Source of the DNA: Arcobacter lacus
GTDB lineage: Bacteria; Campylobacterota; Campylobacteria; Campylobacterales; Arcobacteraceae
Length of the DNA stretch: 64,000 nt
Assembly (NCBI RefSeq): GCF_003063295.1
Contig: NZ_MUXF01000005.1
Location: forward strand, 1-64,000
Direction: 5' to 3'
The notes beneath the pieces were generated by a model. The model was not told where the DNA came from and ran no database searches. It was given only the letters and a program-made list of their open reading frames with translations. This document shows positions 54,932 to 64,000 of the stretch, piece after piece. The position numbers were made by a program, and so were the translations under genes. Numbering within the stretch: position 1 is the first letter of the stretch; each line of letters opens with the position of its first letter.

Positions 54932-56002
54932 ATGAAGTTTGTAATCACAAAAAATATTCTTGAAAATGTAATAGCATCAATGCAACCTTTTTTAGAAAAA
55001 AAAGATTCTAGTGCAATTACATCACATATATATTTAGAAATTAATAACTCTAACTTAATTATAAAAGCTACTGATTATGAAATAGGATTAGAATCTTTTA
55101 TAGATAATCTTACAAATACAGTAGATGGGAAAACAACAGTAAATGGTTCTAATTTATTAGGAATAATCAAAAGATTAAAAAATGAAGATATTATTTTAGA
55201 AGCTATAAATAACAACTTAGTTATTAAACAAAATAAATCAACATTTAAATTACCAACTTATGATGCAAATGAATTTCCTGTATTAAATAAATCTGAAAAT
55301 CTAAAAGAGTTATCAATATCTACAATAAACTTTATAAATTCTATTAGAAAAATTACTCCAGCTATTGATAACAATAATCCAAAGTTTGAATTAAATGGTG
55401 CATTACTTGATATAAAAAGTCAAAAAATAAATTTTGTTTCAACTGATACAAGAAGATTAGCTTTATCTTTTTTAGAAAATATAAATAATGACGAAGCACA
55501 ATTAATTATTCCTAAAAAAGCAATTATTGAAATTCAAAAACTTTTTTTAGATGAAGCAAAAATTTCTTTTGATAATACAAATTTAGTTATTTCAAATCAA
55601 CATACTAAATTTTTTACAAAATTAATAAATGGTAAATTTCCAGATTATGAAAGAATCATTCCTTCAAATTTAAAACATAATTTCTTTTTGCCAAAAAATG
55701 TTTTAGTTGAATCAATCAAACTTGTAACTTCGCTTTTCTCAAATATAAAAATTACATTTAACTCAAAATCTATAATTTTTGAATCACTTGATGAAGATAG
55801 TGAAGCAAAAACTCAAATTGATATAGATTTAAATATCCCAAGTGAATTTTTCTTAGCTGTAAATGCTAAATATTTATTAGACTTTTTAAGTATGACAAAT
55901 AATGAAAAAGTAAAAATTGGATTTAATGAATCAAATTTACCATTTTATTTAGAAGATGATAAATTCATTACAATAGTAATGCCAATAGTTTTAGAAAAAT
56001 AA
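54932..56002 (+). CDS. dnaN: DNA polymerase III beta subunit (sliding clamp)
   Basis: The 356 aa protein has the three-domain clamp layout, with DTRRLALSF near residue 175 in the middle domain and a C-terminal end ITIVMPIVLEK resembling the usual MPMRL-type tail. It forms the ring that holds polymerase on DNA. It lies between dnaA and gyrB in the classical order. Length is normal. Confidence 0.96.
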   Translation: MKFVITKNILENVIASMQPFLEKKDSSAITSHIYLEINNSNLIIKATDYEIGLESFIDNLTNTVDGKTTVNGSNLLGIIKRLKNEDIILEAINNNLVIKQNKSTFKLPTYDANEFPVLNKSENLKELSISTINFINSIRKITPAIDNNNPKFELNGALLDIKSQKINFVSTDTRRLALSFLENINNDEAQLIIPKKAIIEIQKLFLDEAKISFDNTNLVISNQHTKFFTKLINGKFPDYERIIPSNLKHNFFLPKNVLVESIKLVTSLFSNIKITFNSKSIIFESLDEDSEAKTQIDIDLNIPSEFFLAVNAKYLLDFLSMTNNEKVKIGFNESNLPFYLEDDKFITIVMPIVLEK

Positions 56003-56020
56003 TATAAATTAAGGAAGTAA

Positions 56021-58352
<2,332 letters not shown>

Positions 58353-58365
<13 letters not shown>

Positions 58366-59321
58366 TTCGAAATATTATTTATTATATGATAACCATGATT
58401 TAAAGCAATAGCAATAGATCCTTCACCTTTAGAAGCTATATCACCTGCAATATAGATACCTTTTGTAGTTGATTCGAAATTTTCATCACAAATAGGATGA
58501 GAGTTTTTATCTATTTTTACACCACAGGATTTCAGAAAATCAATTGGTGTAGTTCCTCCAATAGCGTATATTATTCTATCAAAAACTTCACTACTTTCAT
58601 CAGTGTATATAACTTTTACTTTTTCATTTTCATCTTCTAATTCTTTTATCTCTTTATTCATTTTTATAGTTAATTTTTTATCATTTTGATATTGCATAAC
58701 AAATTCTTCATTTATAGAATTTAATCTTGTAAAAACTGGTTTTCTACATGCTAAAGTTACATTATTTTTTTCATCGGATAAAAAACAGGCATATTCAGCT
58801 GCACTATTTCCTCCACCAACAATTAAGATTTTTTCATTTGTTGTACAATCATCTAAGTTGAAATTGATATATTTTTTTATATTTGTTGGAATTTTATAAT
58901 CAGGTTTATTTGGTTTTCCCATTTTGCCTATACAAATAATGGCATATTTTGTTTGATAAATTTTATTTAAAGTATGAACTTCAAAAAGATTTGTATTTTC
59001 ATTTTTTATGATTTTTTCAACTTCAGTATCATAAATGGGTGAAATATTATATTCATTTAATAATTCATCAAAATAGTTAAGTGTTGATTCTTTTGTTCCA
59101 TCAATAAAATCAATATTTCCTTCTAGATTAGTTATTTGATTTTTCCAATCTTTATCTACTCTTTTACCATCTTTATAAAATTTTCTAATAGTTTCTGAAT
59201 GATTTGAAGTTTTTTCAATAAGCAAAGTATTTTCAATATTTTTAAGTTTTGCTTCAATAATACAGGCTATTCCTGCACTTCCAGCTCCAATAACTATAAT
59301 ATCATAAATTTTTTCATTCAT
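58353..59321 (-). CDS. Thioredoxin reductase-like FAD/NAD(P) oxidoreductase without CxxC
   Basis: The 322 aa flavoprotein has the FAD site IVIGAGSAGIACIIEAK, an NAD(P) site ILIVGGGNSAAEYACFLS and the C-terminal FAD motif KGIYIAGDIASKGEGSIAIALNHGY. The CxxC of true thioredoxin reductases is missing, so it is closer to YpdA- or ferredoxin-NADP reductase-like proteins. Its electron acceptor is not known. It is convergent to gyrB and divergent to queF. Confidence 0.85.
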
Positions 59322-59436
59322 TTAGAATCCTTAACCATTTAAAACTATCTTACAATTATATCTGATAAAGCTTAGTAATCTTTATAAGTGAGTTTTGGGT
59401 AAAATAGCCACTTAAGACAAAAAATAAGGTTGTAAG

Positions 59437-59820
59437 ATGGAAATAAAATATGGTGAAAAAGAGATATTAGAGTTTGATATTAATAATGAAGAAAATTTTT
59501 GGCCAAATGAAAACTCAAAAAATTATATTATAGATATTGAATTACCAGAATTTATGGCAAAATGTCCAAGAAGTGGTTATCCAGATTTTGCAACAATAAA
59601 AATACAATATACTCCAAATAAAAAAGTTATAGAGCTAAAAGCACTAAAAATTTATATTAACTCTTTTATGAATAGATATATTTCTCATGAAAATTCTGCA
59701 AATGAAATATTTGATACTCTTTATACTAAATTAGAACCAAAATGGCTTAAAGTAATTGCTGATTTTAAACCAAGAGGAAATGTTCATACAGTTATTGAAA
59801 TAGATAGCGCAAAGTTATAG
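59437..59820 (+). CDS. queF: NADPH-dependent 7-cyano-7-deazaguanine reductase
   Basis: The 127 aa protein has the catalytic cysteine in KCPRSGYPDFATI, the conserved ELKALKIYINSFMNRYISHE (with the substrate-binding His-Glu) and FKPRGNVHTVIEID. It reduces preQ0 to preQ1 in queuosine synthesis. Length suits the short unimodular QueF. The helix-turn-helix gene follows after 9 bp. Confidence 0.95.
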   Translation: MEIKYGEKEILEFDINNEENFWPNENSKNYIIDIELPEFMAKCPRSGYPDFATIKIQYTPNKKVIELKALKIYINSFMNRYISHENSANEIFDTLYTKLEPKWLKVIADFKPRGNVHTVIEIDSAKL

Positions 59821-59829
59821 GAAATAGTT

Positions 59830-60417
59830 TTGGAAAGATTAGTTACAACAGCACAAGCAGCTGAAATCTTGGGCTTATCTTTACAAGGAATACACTATCG
59901 TATAAAAAAAAATCAACTAAAATCTTTGAAAAAAGATGGAAAAGTGTATGTTTATGTTGATGATACACAAAAATATAATTTTGAAGAAAAAACAGAAAAT
60001 CATAAACAACAAAATAATATAAATGAGATAATTGAAGTTAAAAATGAACAAATAGAACTTCTAAAAAAATCTATAAAATGGATGAAAAAACAATATATTT
60101 CAGAAATTTATAGACTTGAAAAAAATCAAAAAAGGATTATTGAAGTTTTTAATAGTGAAATAAAATTACTTCAAAGTGCTTTTAATGAAATGAAAGGTAT
60201 TTATAAACCAAAATTAGAAAATAAAAATCAAACTAATAGTAGTGATTTTTTACCTTTAAAAGAGTTTTTTGTTATTATGAAAAGAGCAAATAAAACAGAT
60301 GCTGAAATAAAAAATATTATATTTAAATCTATAAAAAATGGTGATAAAAGATTTATTTATAACAAAAAAGAAAAAAAACTTTTGATTTTAAATGAAGATT
60401 TTAGTGATTTGATATAA
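59830..60417 (+). CDS. Helix-turn-helix protein with coiled coil
   Basis: The 195 aa protein starts with an excisionase/MerR-like helix-turn-helix (VTTAQAAEILGLSLQGIHYRIKKNQLKSLKKDGKVYVY), then a charged coiled coil (about residues 60-130) and a basic C-terminal part. It starts with TTG after TAGGAAATAG. It probably binds DNA, but the partners are unknown. It forms a unit with queF; a function in queuosine synthesis is not implied. Confidence 0.75.
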   Translation: MERLVTTAQAAEILGLSLQGIHYRIKKNQLKSLKKDGKVYVYVDDTQKYNFEEKTENHKQQNNINEIIEVKNEQIELLKKSIKWMKKQYISEIYRLEKNQKRIIEVFNSEIKLLQSAFNEMKGIYKPKLENKNQTNSSDFLPLKEFFVIMKRANKTDAEIKNIIFKSIKNGDKRFIYNKKEKKLLILNEDFSDLI

Positions 60418-60418
60418 A

Positions 60419-60435
60419 GAGTACTAAAAGTACTC
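60419..60435 (-). terminator. Hairpin at the 3' end of SRP RNA
   Basis: GAGTACT/AGTACTC with an AAA/TTT loop is a perfect seven-pair stem. On the minus strand it is followed by TTTATATC and could end the SRP RNA; on the plus strand it lies just behind the helix-turn-helix gene. Confidence 0.6.
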
Positions 60436-60536
60436 CTCTCCAGATACCCAAACACAACACTAAAAAAGGTGCCTTGCTATGTTCCCATCCTGGGGCGGTG
60501 TCTTTAGAAATGCTTGAAAGGGTCTAAAGAAGAGCA
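60431..60536 (-). ncRNA. ffs: Signal recognition particle RNA (small bacterial type)
   Basis: On the minus strand the segment CAGG-ATG-GGAA-CAT-AGCA matches the universal SRP domain IV hairpin: GGAA tetraloop, closing pairs, and the symmetric loop CAGG/AGCA that binds Ffh (E. coli CAGG-TCC-GGAA-GGA-AGCA). The ends also pair: CTCTTCTTTAGA with TCTGGAGAGGAG, allowing G-U. It is the only GC-richer spot in this area. The boundaries are approximate; a -10 TATAAT at 60582-60587 would put the transcription start upstream of the mature 5' end. Confidence 0.88.
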
Positions 60537-60572
60537 TTCAAAATATCAAGATATTCTCAATGTTCTTCTTTA
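60526..60572 (-). repeat. Long inverted repeat at the SRP RNA 5' region
   Basis: AAAGAAGAGCATT and AATGTTCTTCTTT (12 of 13 pairs) enclose a second small palindrome, AATATC/GATATT. The right arm as RNA includes CTCTTCTTT, which also forms the 5' strand of the SRP closing helix. The hairpin could be part of a precursor that is processed, or it could compete with SRP folding. Confidence 0.7.
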
Positions 60573-60626
60573 AAGGCTCGAATTATAACTTAGCAATGTT
60601 TAATCTATTATAAAAGAAGTATATTT

Positions 60627-61034
60627 ATGGTCTATTTAACACTATTTTTCGTAAGTTTTATATCTGCAACTTTGTTTCCACTTGGAAGTGAAGCTTTATT
60701 AATTTATGATATAAAAGAAGGTTACAATATTTATTTATTGCTATTTTTTGCTACATTAGGAAATAGTTTAGGTTCTATTGTAAATTATTATTTAGGTTTA
60801 AAAGGTGAAGAATATTTAATAGAAAAAAATCTTATAAAAGAGAAATATATAAATATTTGTAAAAACTACTTTGATAAATATGGATTTATAACTATTCTTT
60901 TTTCATGGTTACCAATAATTGGCGACCCAATCACTTTTGTTGCTGGTATTTTAAAATATGATTTTAAAAAATTTGTAATTTTAGTTACTATTGCAAAGTT
61001 ATCAAGATATATATTTATAGTTGCAATTATTTAA
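60627..61034 (+). CDS. Small YqaA/DedA-like membrane protein
   Basis: The 135 aa protein has four hydrophobic segments and the pattern LGNSLGSIVNYYLG and FDKYGFITILFSWLPIIGDPITFVAGIL of the YqaA branch of the DedA/SNARE-associated family. It probably acts in membrane lipid or envelope homeostasis. Nothing else in the context gives its function. Confidence 0.82.
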   Translation: MVYLTLFFVSFISATLFPLGSEALLIYDIKEGYNIYLLLFFATLGNSLGSIVNYYLGLKGEEYLIEKNLIKEKYINICKNYFDKYGFITILFSWLPIIGDPITFVAGILKYDFKKFVILVTIAKLSRYIFIVAII

Positions 61035-61109
61035 ATTTAATAATTGATTTTAAAAAAAGTTATTAAATAAATGGTATTATTTTAAGATTTTAGAAAGGAA
61101 CCTAAATAT

Positions 61110-62354
61110 ATGGATATAAATTTACTTTTAACGTATTTTATTTTAACAACAGTTTTTAGTTTTTTAATAGGTTTGGAATTAAAAGCGTATAAAATGAAGT
61201 TTCATGCCAATGATTCAAAAATATTTTTAGGAACAACAAGAACTTATACTTTTATAGGAATTATTGGATTTATATTTTATAAAATTGAGCCAAATAATTT
61301 TTCAGTATATATTGCTGGATTTTTAGCTATTACACTACTTTATTCAATGCTTTATTATAGACTTTTAGCAGAAAAAAATAGCATCGTGTTATATCTTGTT
61401 GCTGTTGTTGTTTATAGTTTTGGACCTTTAACAAATCTTTTTCCTTTTTGGCTTAGTTCATTAATCTTTGTGGTTACTATATTTTTATTAAATGCCAAAA
61501 AGAGATTATTAAATTTTAATTTGAAAATAAATATTTATGAAATAGAGACTTTAGGTAAAATGATACTTCTTTCAGCTGTTGTTTTACCACTTCTTCCTGA
61601 AGAAAAAATCATTCCTTATTTAGGGATATCTTTATATAAAATTTGGCTTACTGTTGTTGTAATTTCTGCTATTTCTTATGCAGGATATATTGTACAAAAG
61701 TATCTTTTCCCTTCAAAAGGTATTTTTTTAACAGGAATTATAGGTGGTATTTATTCATCAACTGCAACAACTGTTGTTTTATCAAAAAAAGCACAAGGTT
61801 TAGAAAAAAATCATCTAATAACAGCTTCAGTTATTGCTGCAACTTTGATGATGTATTTAAGACTTATAATAATTTCATATATTTTTAATGTTGAAGTTGT
61901 AAAAACAATATTAGTACCTTTTTTAGTTTTGTCTTTTATTTGTTTAATAATTACTTTTATATATTATAAAAAGGCTTCAAGTGGTGTAAGTACAATTGAA
62001 GTTGAAGATTCAAATCCTTTAGAGTTAGGAACGGCATTTATTTTTGCATTTTTATTTATTATTACTATGTTAATTACAAATTTTGTTGTAGATAGTTATG
62101 GTTCAACTGGATTAAAATTTTTATCAATAATTATTGGATTTACAGATATTGACCCTTTCATTTTGTCTTTATTAACAGGAAAATATTCTATTGATTCATC
62201 AGTTATTGCTTCAGCTATAATAATTGCTGCAGGAAGTAATAATATTTTAAAAGCCGTATATACAATTTGGTTTGGGAAAGATAAAACAATTTCTAGCTTT
62301 GTTTGGCTCTCAATTTTAGGTATTTTGACAATTTTAGTAGGCTTTTTTATATAA
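61110..62354 (+). CDS. MgtC/SapB-like membrane protein with DUF4010
   Basis: The 414 aa protein begins with a MgtC-like part (FSFLIGLELKAYKM, TRTYTFIGIIGFI) followed by a DUF4010 region (LLSAVVLPLLPEE, GGIYSSTATTVVLSKKAQG, FTDIDPFILSLLTG). About eleven hydrophobic segments are seen. Function of the family is unknown; a transport role is likely. AGGAACC precedes the ATG. No operon partner is seen. Confidence 0.85.
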   Translation: MDINLLLTYFILTTVFSFLIGLELKAYKMKFHANDSKIFLGTTRTYTFIGIIGFIFYKIEPNNFSVYIAGFLAITLLYSMLYYRLLAEKNSIVLYLVAVVVYSFGPLTNLFPFWLSSLIFVVTIFLLNAKKRLLNFNLKINIYEIETLGKMILLSAVVLPLLPEEKIIPYLGISLYKIWLTVVVISAISYAGYIVQKYLFPSKGIFLTGIIGGIYSSTATTVVLSKKAQGLEKNHLITASVIAATLMMYLRLIIISYIFNVEVVKTILVPFLVLSFICLIITFIYYKKASSGVSTIEVEDSNPLELGTAFIFAFLFIITMLITNFVVDSYGSTGLKFLSIIIGFTDIDPFILSLLTGKYSIDSSVIASAIIIAAGSNNILKAVYTIWFGKDKTISSFVWLSILGILTILVGFFI

Positions 62355-62462
62355 TTCCTTACTAAAGTGTTACCATTTGATAAAATTTTTAAATTAAACT
62401 TGAAAACTAATCAAAAATAAATGAAAAATAGATATAATCACTCATACAAAAATATTGATAAT

Positions 62463-62515
62463 CGATGAGTATAAAACTTACAGCAGAAGTTTAACTAAAA
62501 CACCTATACTCATCG
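62463..62515. repeat. Nested inverted repeat between convergent genes
   Basis: CGATGAGTATA and TATACTCATCG form a perfect 11-bp stem around 31 bp, in which AAACTT and AAGTTT form a second stem with the loop ACAGCAG. There is no T-run, so a simple Rho-independent terminator is unlikely. It may be a structured RNA or protein site; I do not recognise it. Confidence 0.7.
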
Positions 62516-62526
62516 CTTATTGATTA

Positions 62527-63057
62527 CTATTTAGATAATTCTTTTATATATTTTACATAATCTTCTTCATATTTATTTAATACTTCATCACTTAGTTTAT
62601 ATTCTGTTCCATAAGTTATAAATGGTTTTTTATAATCCATTTTTATATAATTTGCTGTGCCAAAGAATGGAAAAAGATACTCTTCAACACTTTTTTTATC
62701 TTTTCCTGTTTCACTAAATGCTTTTTCATCTCCTCCACAACTAACAGCAACAGCAAAAGCTTTATTTTCTAATTTATAATTAGCTCCATAAGCAAAATCA
62801 TATTCAAGAACAAAATCAAACCACTCTTTTAAAAGTGCAGGCGAACTAAACCAATACATTGGAAATTGAAAAACAATAACATCATGATTCAACAATAACT
62901 CTTGCTCTTTTTTTACATCTATTTTAAAGTTTGGATAGTTTGTATATAAATTGTTTATAGTTACATTTTCTAATTTACTAATTGCATTTATAAGTTTTTT
63001 ATTTACAACTGAATTCTCAATATTTGGGTGAACTAAATTTACCAATATTTTTTTCAT
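62527..63057 (-). CDS. Flavodoxin-fold NAD(P)H oxidoreductase (KefF/NQO1-like)
   Basis: The 176 aa protein has ILVNLVHPNIENSVVNKKLI for FMN phosphate, VFQFPMYWFSSPALLKEWFDFVLEYDFAYG and AVSCGGDEKAFSETG, as in KefF/MdaB-type quinone reductases. It would reduce quinones with two electrons. The HxlR-type regulator is encoded divergently, a frequent pair for such oxidoreductases, and is likely to control it. Confidence 0.88.
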   Translation of the reverse strand: MKKILVNLVHPNIENSVVNKKLINAISKLENVTINNLYTNYPNFKIDVKKEQELLLNHDVIVFQFPMYWFSSPALLKEWFDFVLEYDFAYGANYKLENKAFAVAVSCGGDEKAFSETGKDKKSVEEYLFPFFGTANYIKMDYKKPFITYGTEYKLSDEVLNKYEEDYVKYIKELSK

Positions 63058-63160
63058 TTTAAAGCCTTTTTTTATAAATTTTGATAGGATTATATATAAA
63101 TATAAAATAAAATGTAAGTATGTACTTTTGTGTAATATACTATCAATTAGGAAAGTATCT

Positions 63161-63508
63161 ATGAAAAAAAATGAAGAAAATAATATTACAGAAACGCCAT
63201 TTGGTTATACTTTATCTTTAATCTCTGGAAAATGGAAAATGATAATTTTATACTTATTATCAGAGTATGAAGTTATAAGATACAATGAACTACAAAGAAA
63301 AATAGGAAGCATCACTTATAAGATGTTAAGCTCCCAATTAAAAGAATTAGAAGCAGATAAATTAATCACAAGAAAAGAGTATCCAATGATTCCTCCAAAA
63401 GTTGAATATAGTTTAACACAAAGAGGAAAATCTCTTATTCCTATTTTAGATGCGATGTGTTATTGGGGTTCAAAGGAAAGACCTGAATTAAATCTTTGTG
63501 TAAAGTAG
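63161..63508 (+). CDS. HxlR-family transcriptional regulator
   Basis: The 115 aa winged-helix protein has TPFGYTLSLISGKWKMIILYLLSEYEVIRYNELQRKIGSITYKMLSSQLKELEADKLITRKEYPMIPPKVEYSLTQRG, the full HxlR pattern. I start at the ATG 63161 after AGGAAAG; the frame is open 11 codons further, without a site. Divergent placement to the oxidoreductase suggests that it senses electrophiles or redox state and controls that gene. Confidence 0.9.
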   Translation: MKKNEENNITETPFGYTLSLISGKWKMIILYLLSEYEVIRYNELQRKIGSITYKMLSSQLKELEADKLITRKEYPMIPPKVEYSLTQRGKSLIPILDAMCYWGSKERPELNLCVK

Positions 63509-63514
63509 GATATT

Positions 63515-64000
63515 TTATAATTCCAAATTCTTTAAATAGTCACTAATTTTTGGAATATAATCTTTTCTACAAACTAAACAAGTAGGTATGTAAGCCTCTT
63601 TTTTAGGTAAAACAGTGATTTTTATATCTTTATCATAACCCATCTTTTTTACAATACTTGTAGGAAGTAAACTTTTTCCCATTCCTACTTTTATACAAGA
63701 AAGAATTGTTTCTAAACTTCCAAAAGATAGAGATTTTTCTACATAAATATTTTTTTGTTTGTAATAATCTTTCAAGAATTCATCATAAATACAGCCTTCT
63801 TTAAAAGTTAAAGTTACATTTGGAGTATTATCTCCTTGTGGTTCAAGTATCGCTATTTCTTCTTCATATTTTTTTAAAACCATTAAAGAATCATTTTTTG
63901 GTTCACCACTAATAAATGCAATATCAACTTTATAATCTAAAATAAGTTGAGTAACACTTTTTGTAGTTCCTGTAAAAAGTTCAAGTTGCATTTGAGGAAA
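63515..64000 (-). CDS. LysR-family regulator, partial (C-terminal effector domain)
   Basis: The visible 161 codons lack the N-terminal helix-turn-helix, which lies beyond the window end. They match the LysR substrate-binding domain: FPQMQLELFTGTTKSVTQLILDYKVDIAFISGEP, GCIYDEFLKDYY and SLETILSCIKVGMGKSLLPTSIV. It is convergent to the HxlR gene. Its target is probably the gene divergent from its start, outside the window. Confidence 0.85.
   Translation of the reverse strand, partial: FPQMQLELFTGTTKSVTQLILDYKVDIAFISGEPKNDSLMVLKKYEEEIAILEPQGDNTPNVTLTFKEGCIYDEFLKDYYKQKNIYVEKSLSFGSLETILSCIKVGMGKSLLPTSIVKKMGYDKDIKITVLPKKEAYIPTCLVCRKDYIPKISDYLKNLEL

Overview
The window is AT-rich (roughly 70-75% A+T) and densely packed, and it includes the replication-origin core ruvC / dnaA-dnaN-gyrB. 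Several proteins point to Campylobacterota, most likely the Arcobacter/Aliarcobacter group: a CjaA-type cysteine-binding protein, a flavin-dependent thymidylate synthase, an EptA plus PAP2-phosphatase pair and a CymR/IscR-like Rrf2 regulator. The genus is inferred from gene content, not from a marker gene.

Layout. (1) 1-8770, minus: one apparent sulfur operon running from a consensus promoter through a cysteine-containing leader peptide, sbp, cysM, a JAMM protease, a CysO-type sulfur carrier, a MoeB/ThiF-rhodanese protein, a family 2A (SrpI-like) encapsulin shell, its SufS-like cysteine desulfurase cargo, a GGDEF/EAL protein, cysE and a second cysteine synthase cut by the window edge. (2) 8947-11853, minus: a cysteine-type ABC importer. 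(3) 12044-23747, minus: a large sulfonate-utilisation operon with three SsuD-like monooxygenases, three binding proteins, two permease/ATPase sets, an amidohydrolase-like protein and a threonine-synthase-like enzyme, led by a second cysteine leader peptide. (4) 23882-24340: the Rrf2 regulator, whose promoter carries the same operator as regions 1 and 3. (5) 24432-28341: a cassette of circularly permuted ATP-grasp, alpha-E and two M14-like proteins. (6) typA. (7) 30490-36774: ferric-siderophore uptake (TonB receptor, PepSY reductase-like protein, FecR, FecI-type sigma). (8) 36940-42708, plus: a PAS/GGDEF diguanylate cyclase and lipid A modification genes. (9) 42803-47041: a haem c / cytochrome b561 operon with its own two-component system; the b561 gene is frameshifted. 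(10) 47036-53228: methyltransferase, AraC regulator, HD-GYP protein, thyX, a TRIC-like channel, purN, ruvC. (11) 53229-58345: origin region and dnaA-dnaN-gyrB. (12) 58353-64000: flavoprotein, queF, a helix-turn-helix protein, SRP RNA, membrane proteins, flavodoxin-fold oxidoreductase with HxlR and LysR regulators.

How it fits together. Nearly the first 24 kb looks like a single sulfur-limitation response. The same promoter-operator arrangement (-35 TTGACA, -10, then a TCACC-N9-GGTGA-type site) precedes the sulfur/encapsulin operon, the sulfonate operon and the Rrf2 gene. The first two also share a 15-residue leader peptide starting MMCDMC, which suggests a second, translational layer that senses cysteine. 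Sulfate, cysteine and sulfonates are imported. Sulfide would be built into cysteine by the classical CysE/CysK route or on the CysO-like carrier (CysM, JAMM protease, MoeB-rhodanese), while the desulfurase inside the encapsulin would release or store sulfur. I consider this combined carrier-protein plus encapsulin operon with leader-peptide control the most interesting system here.
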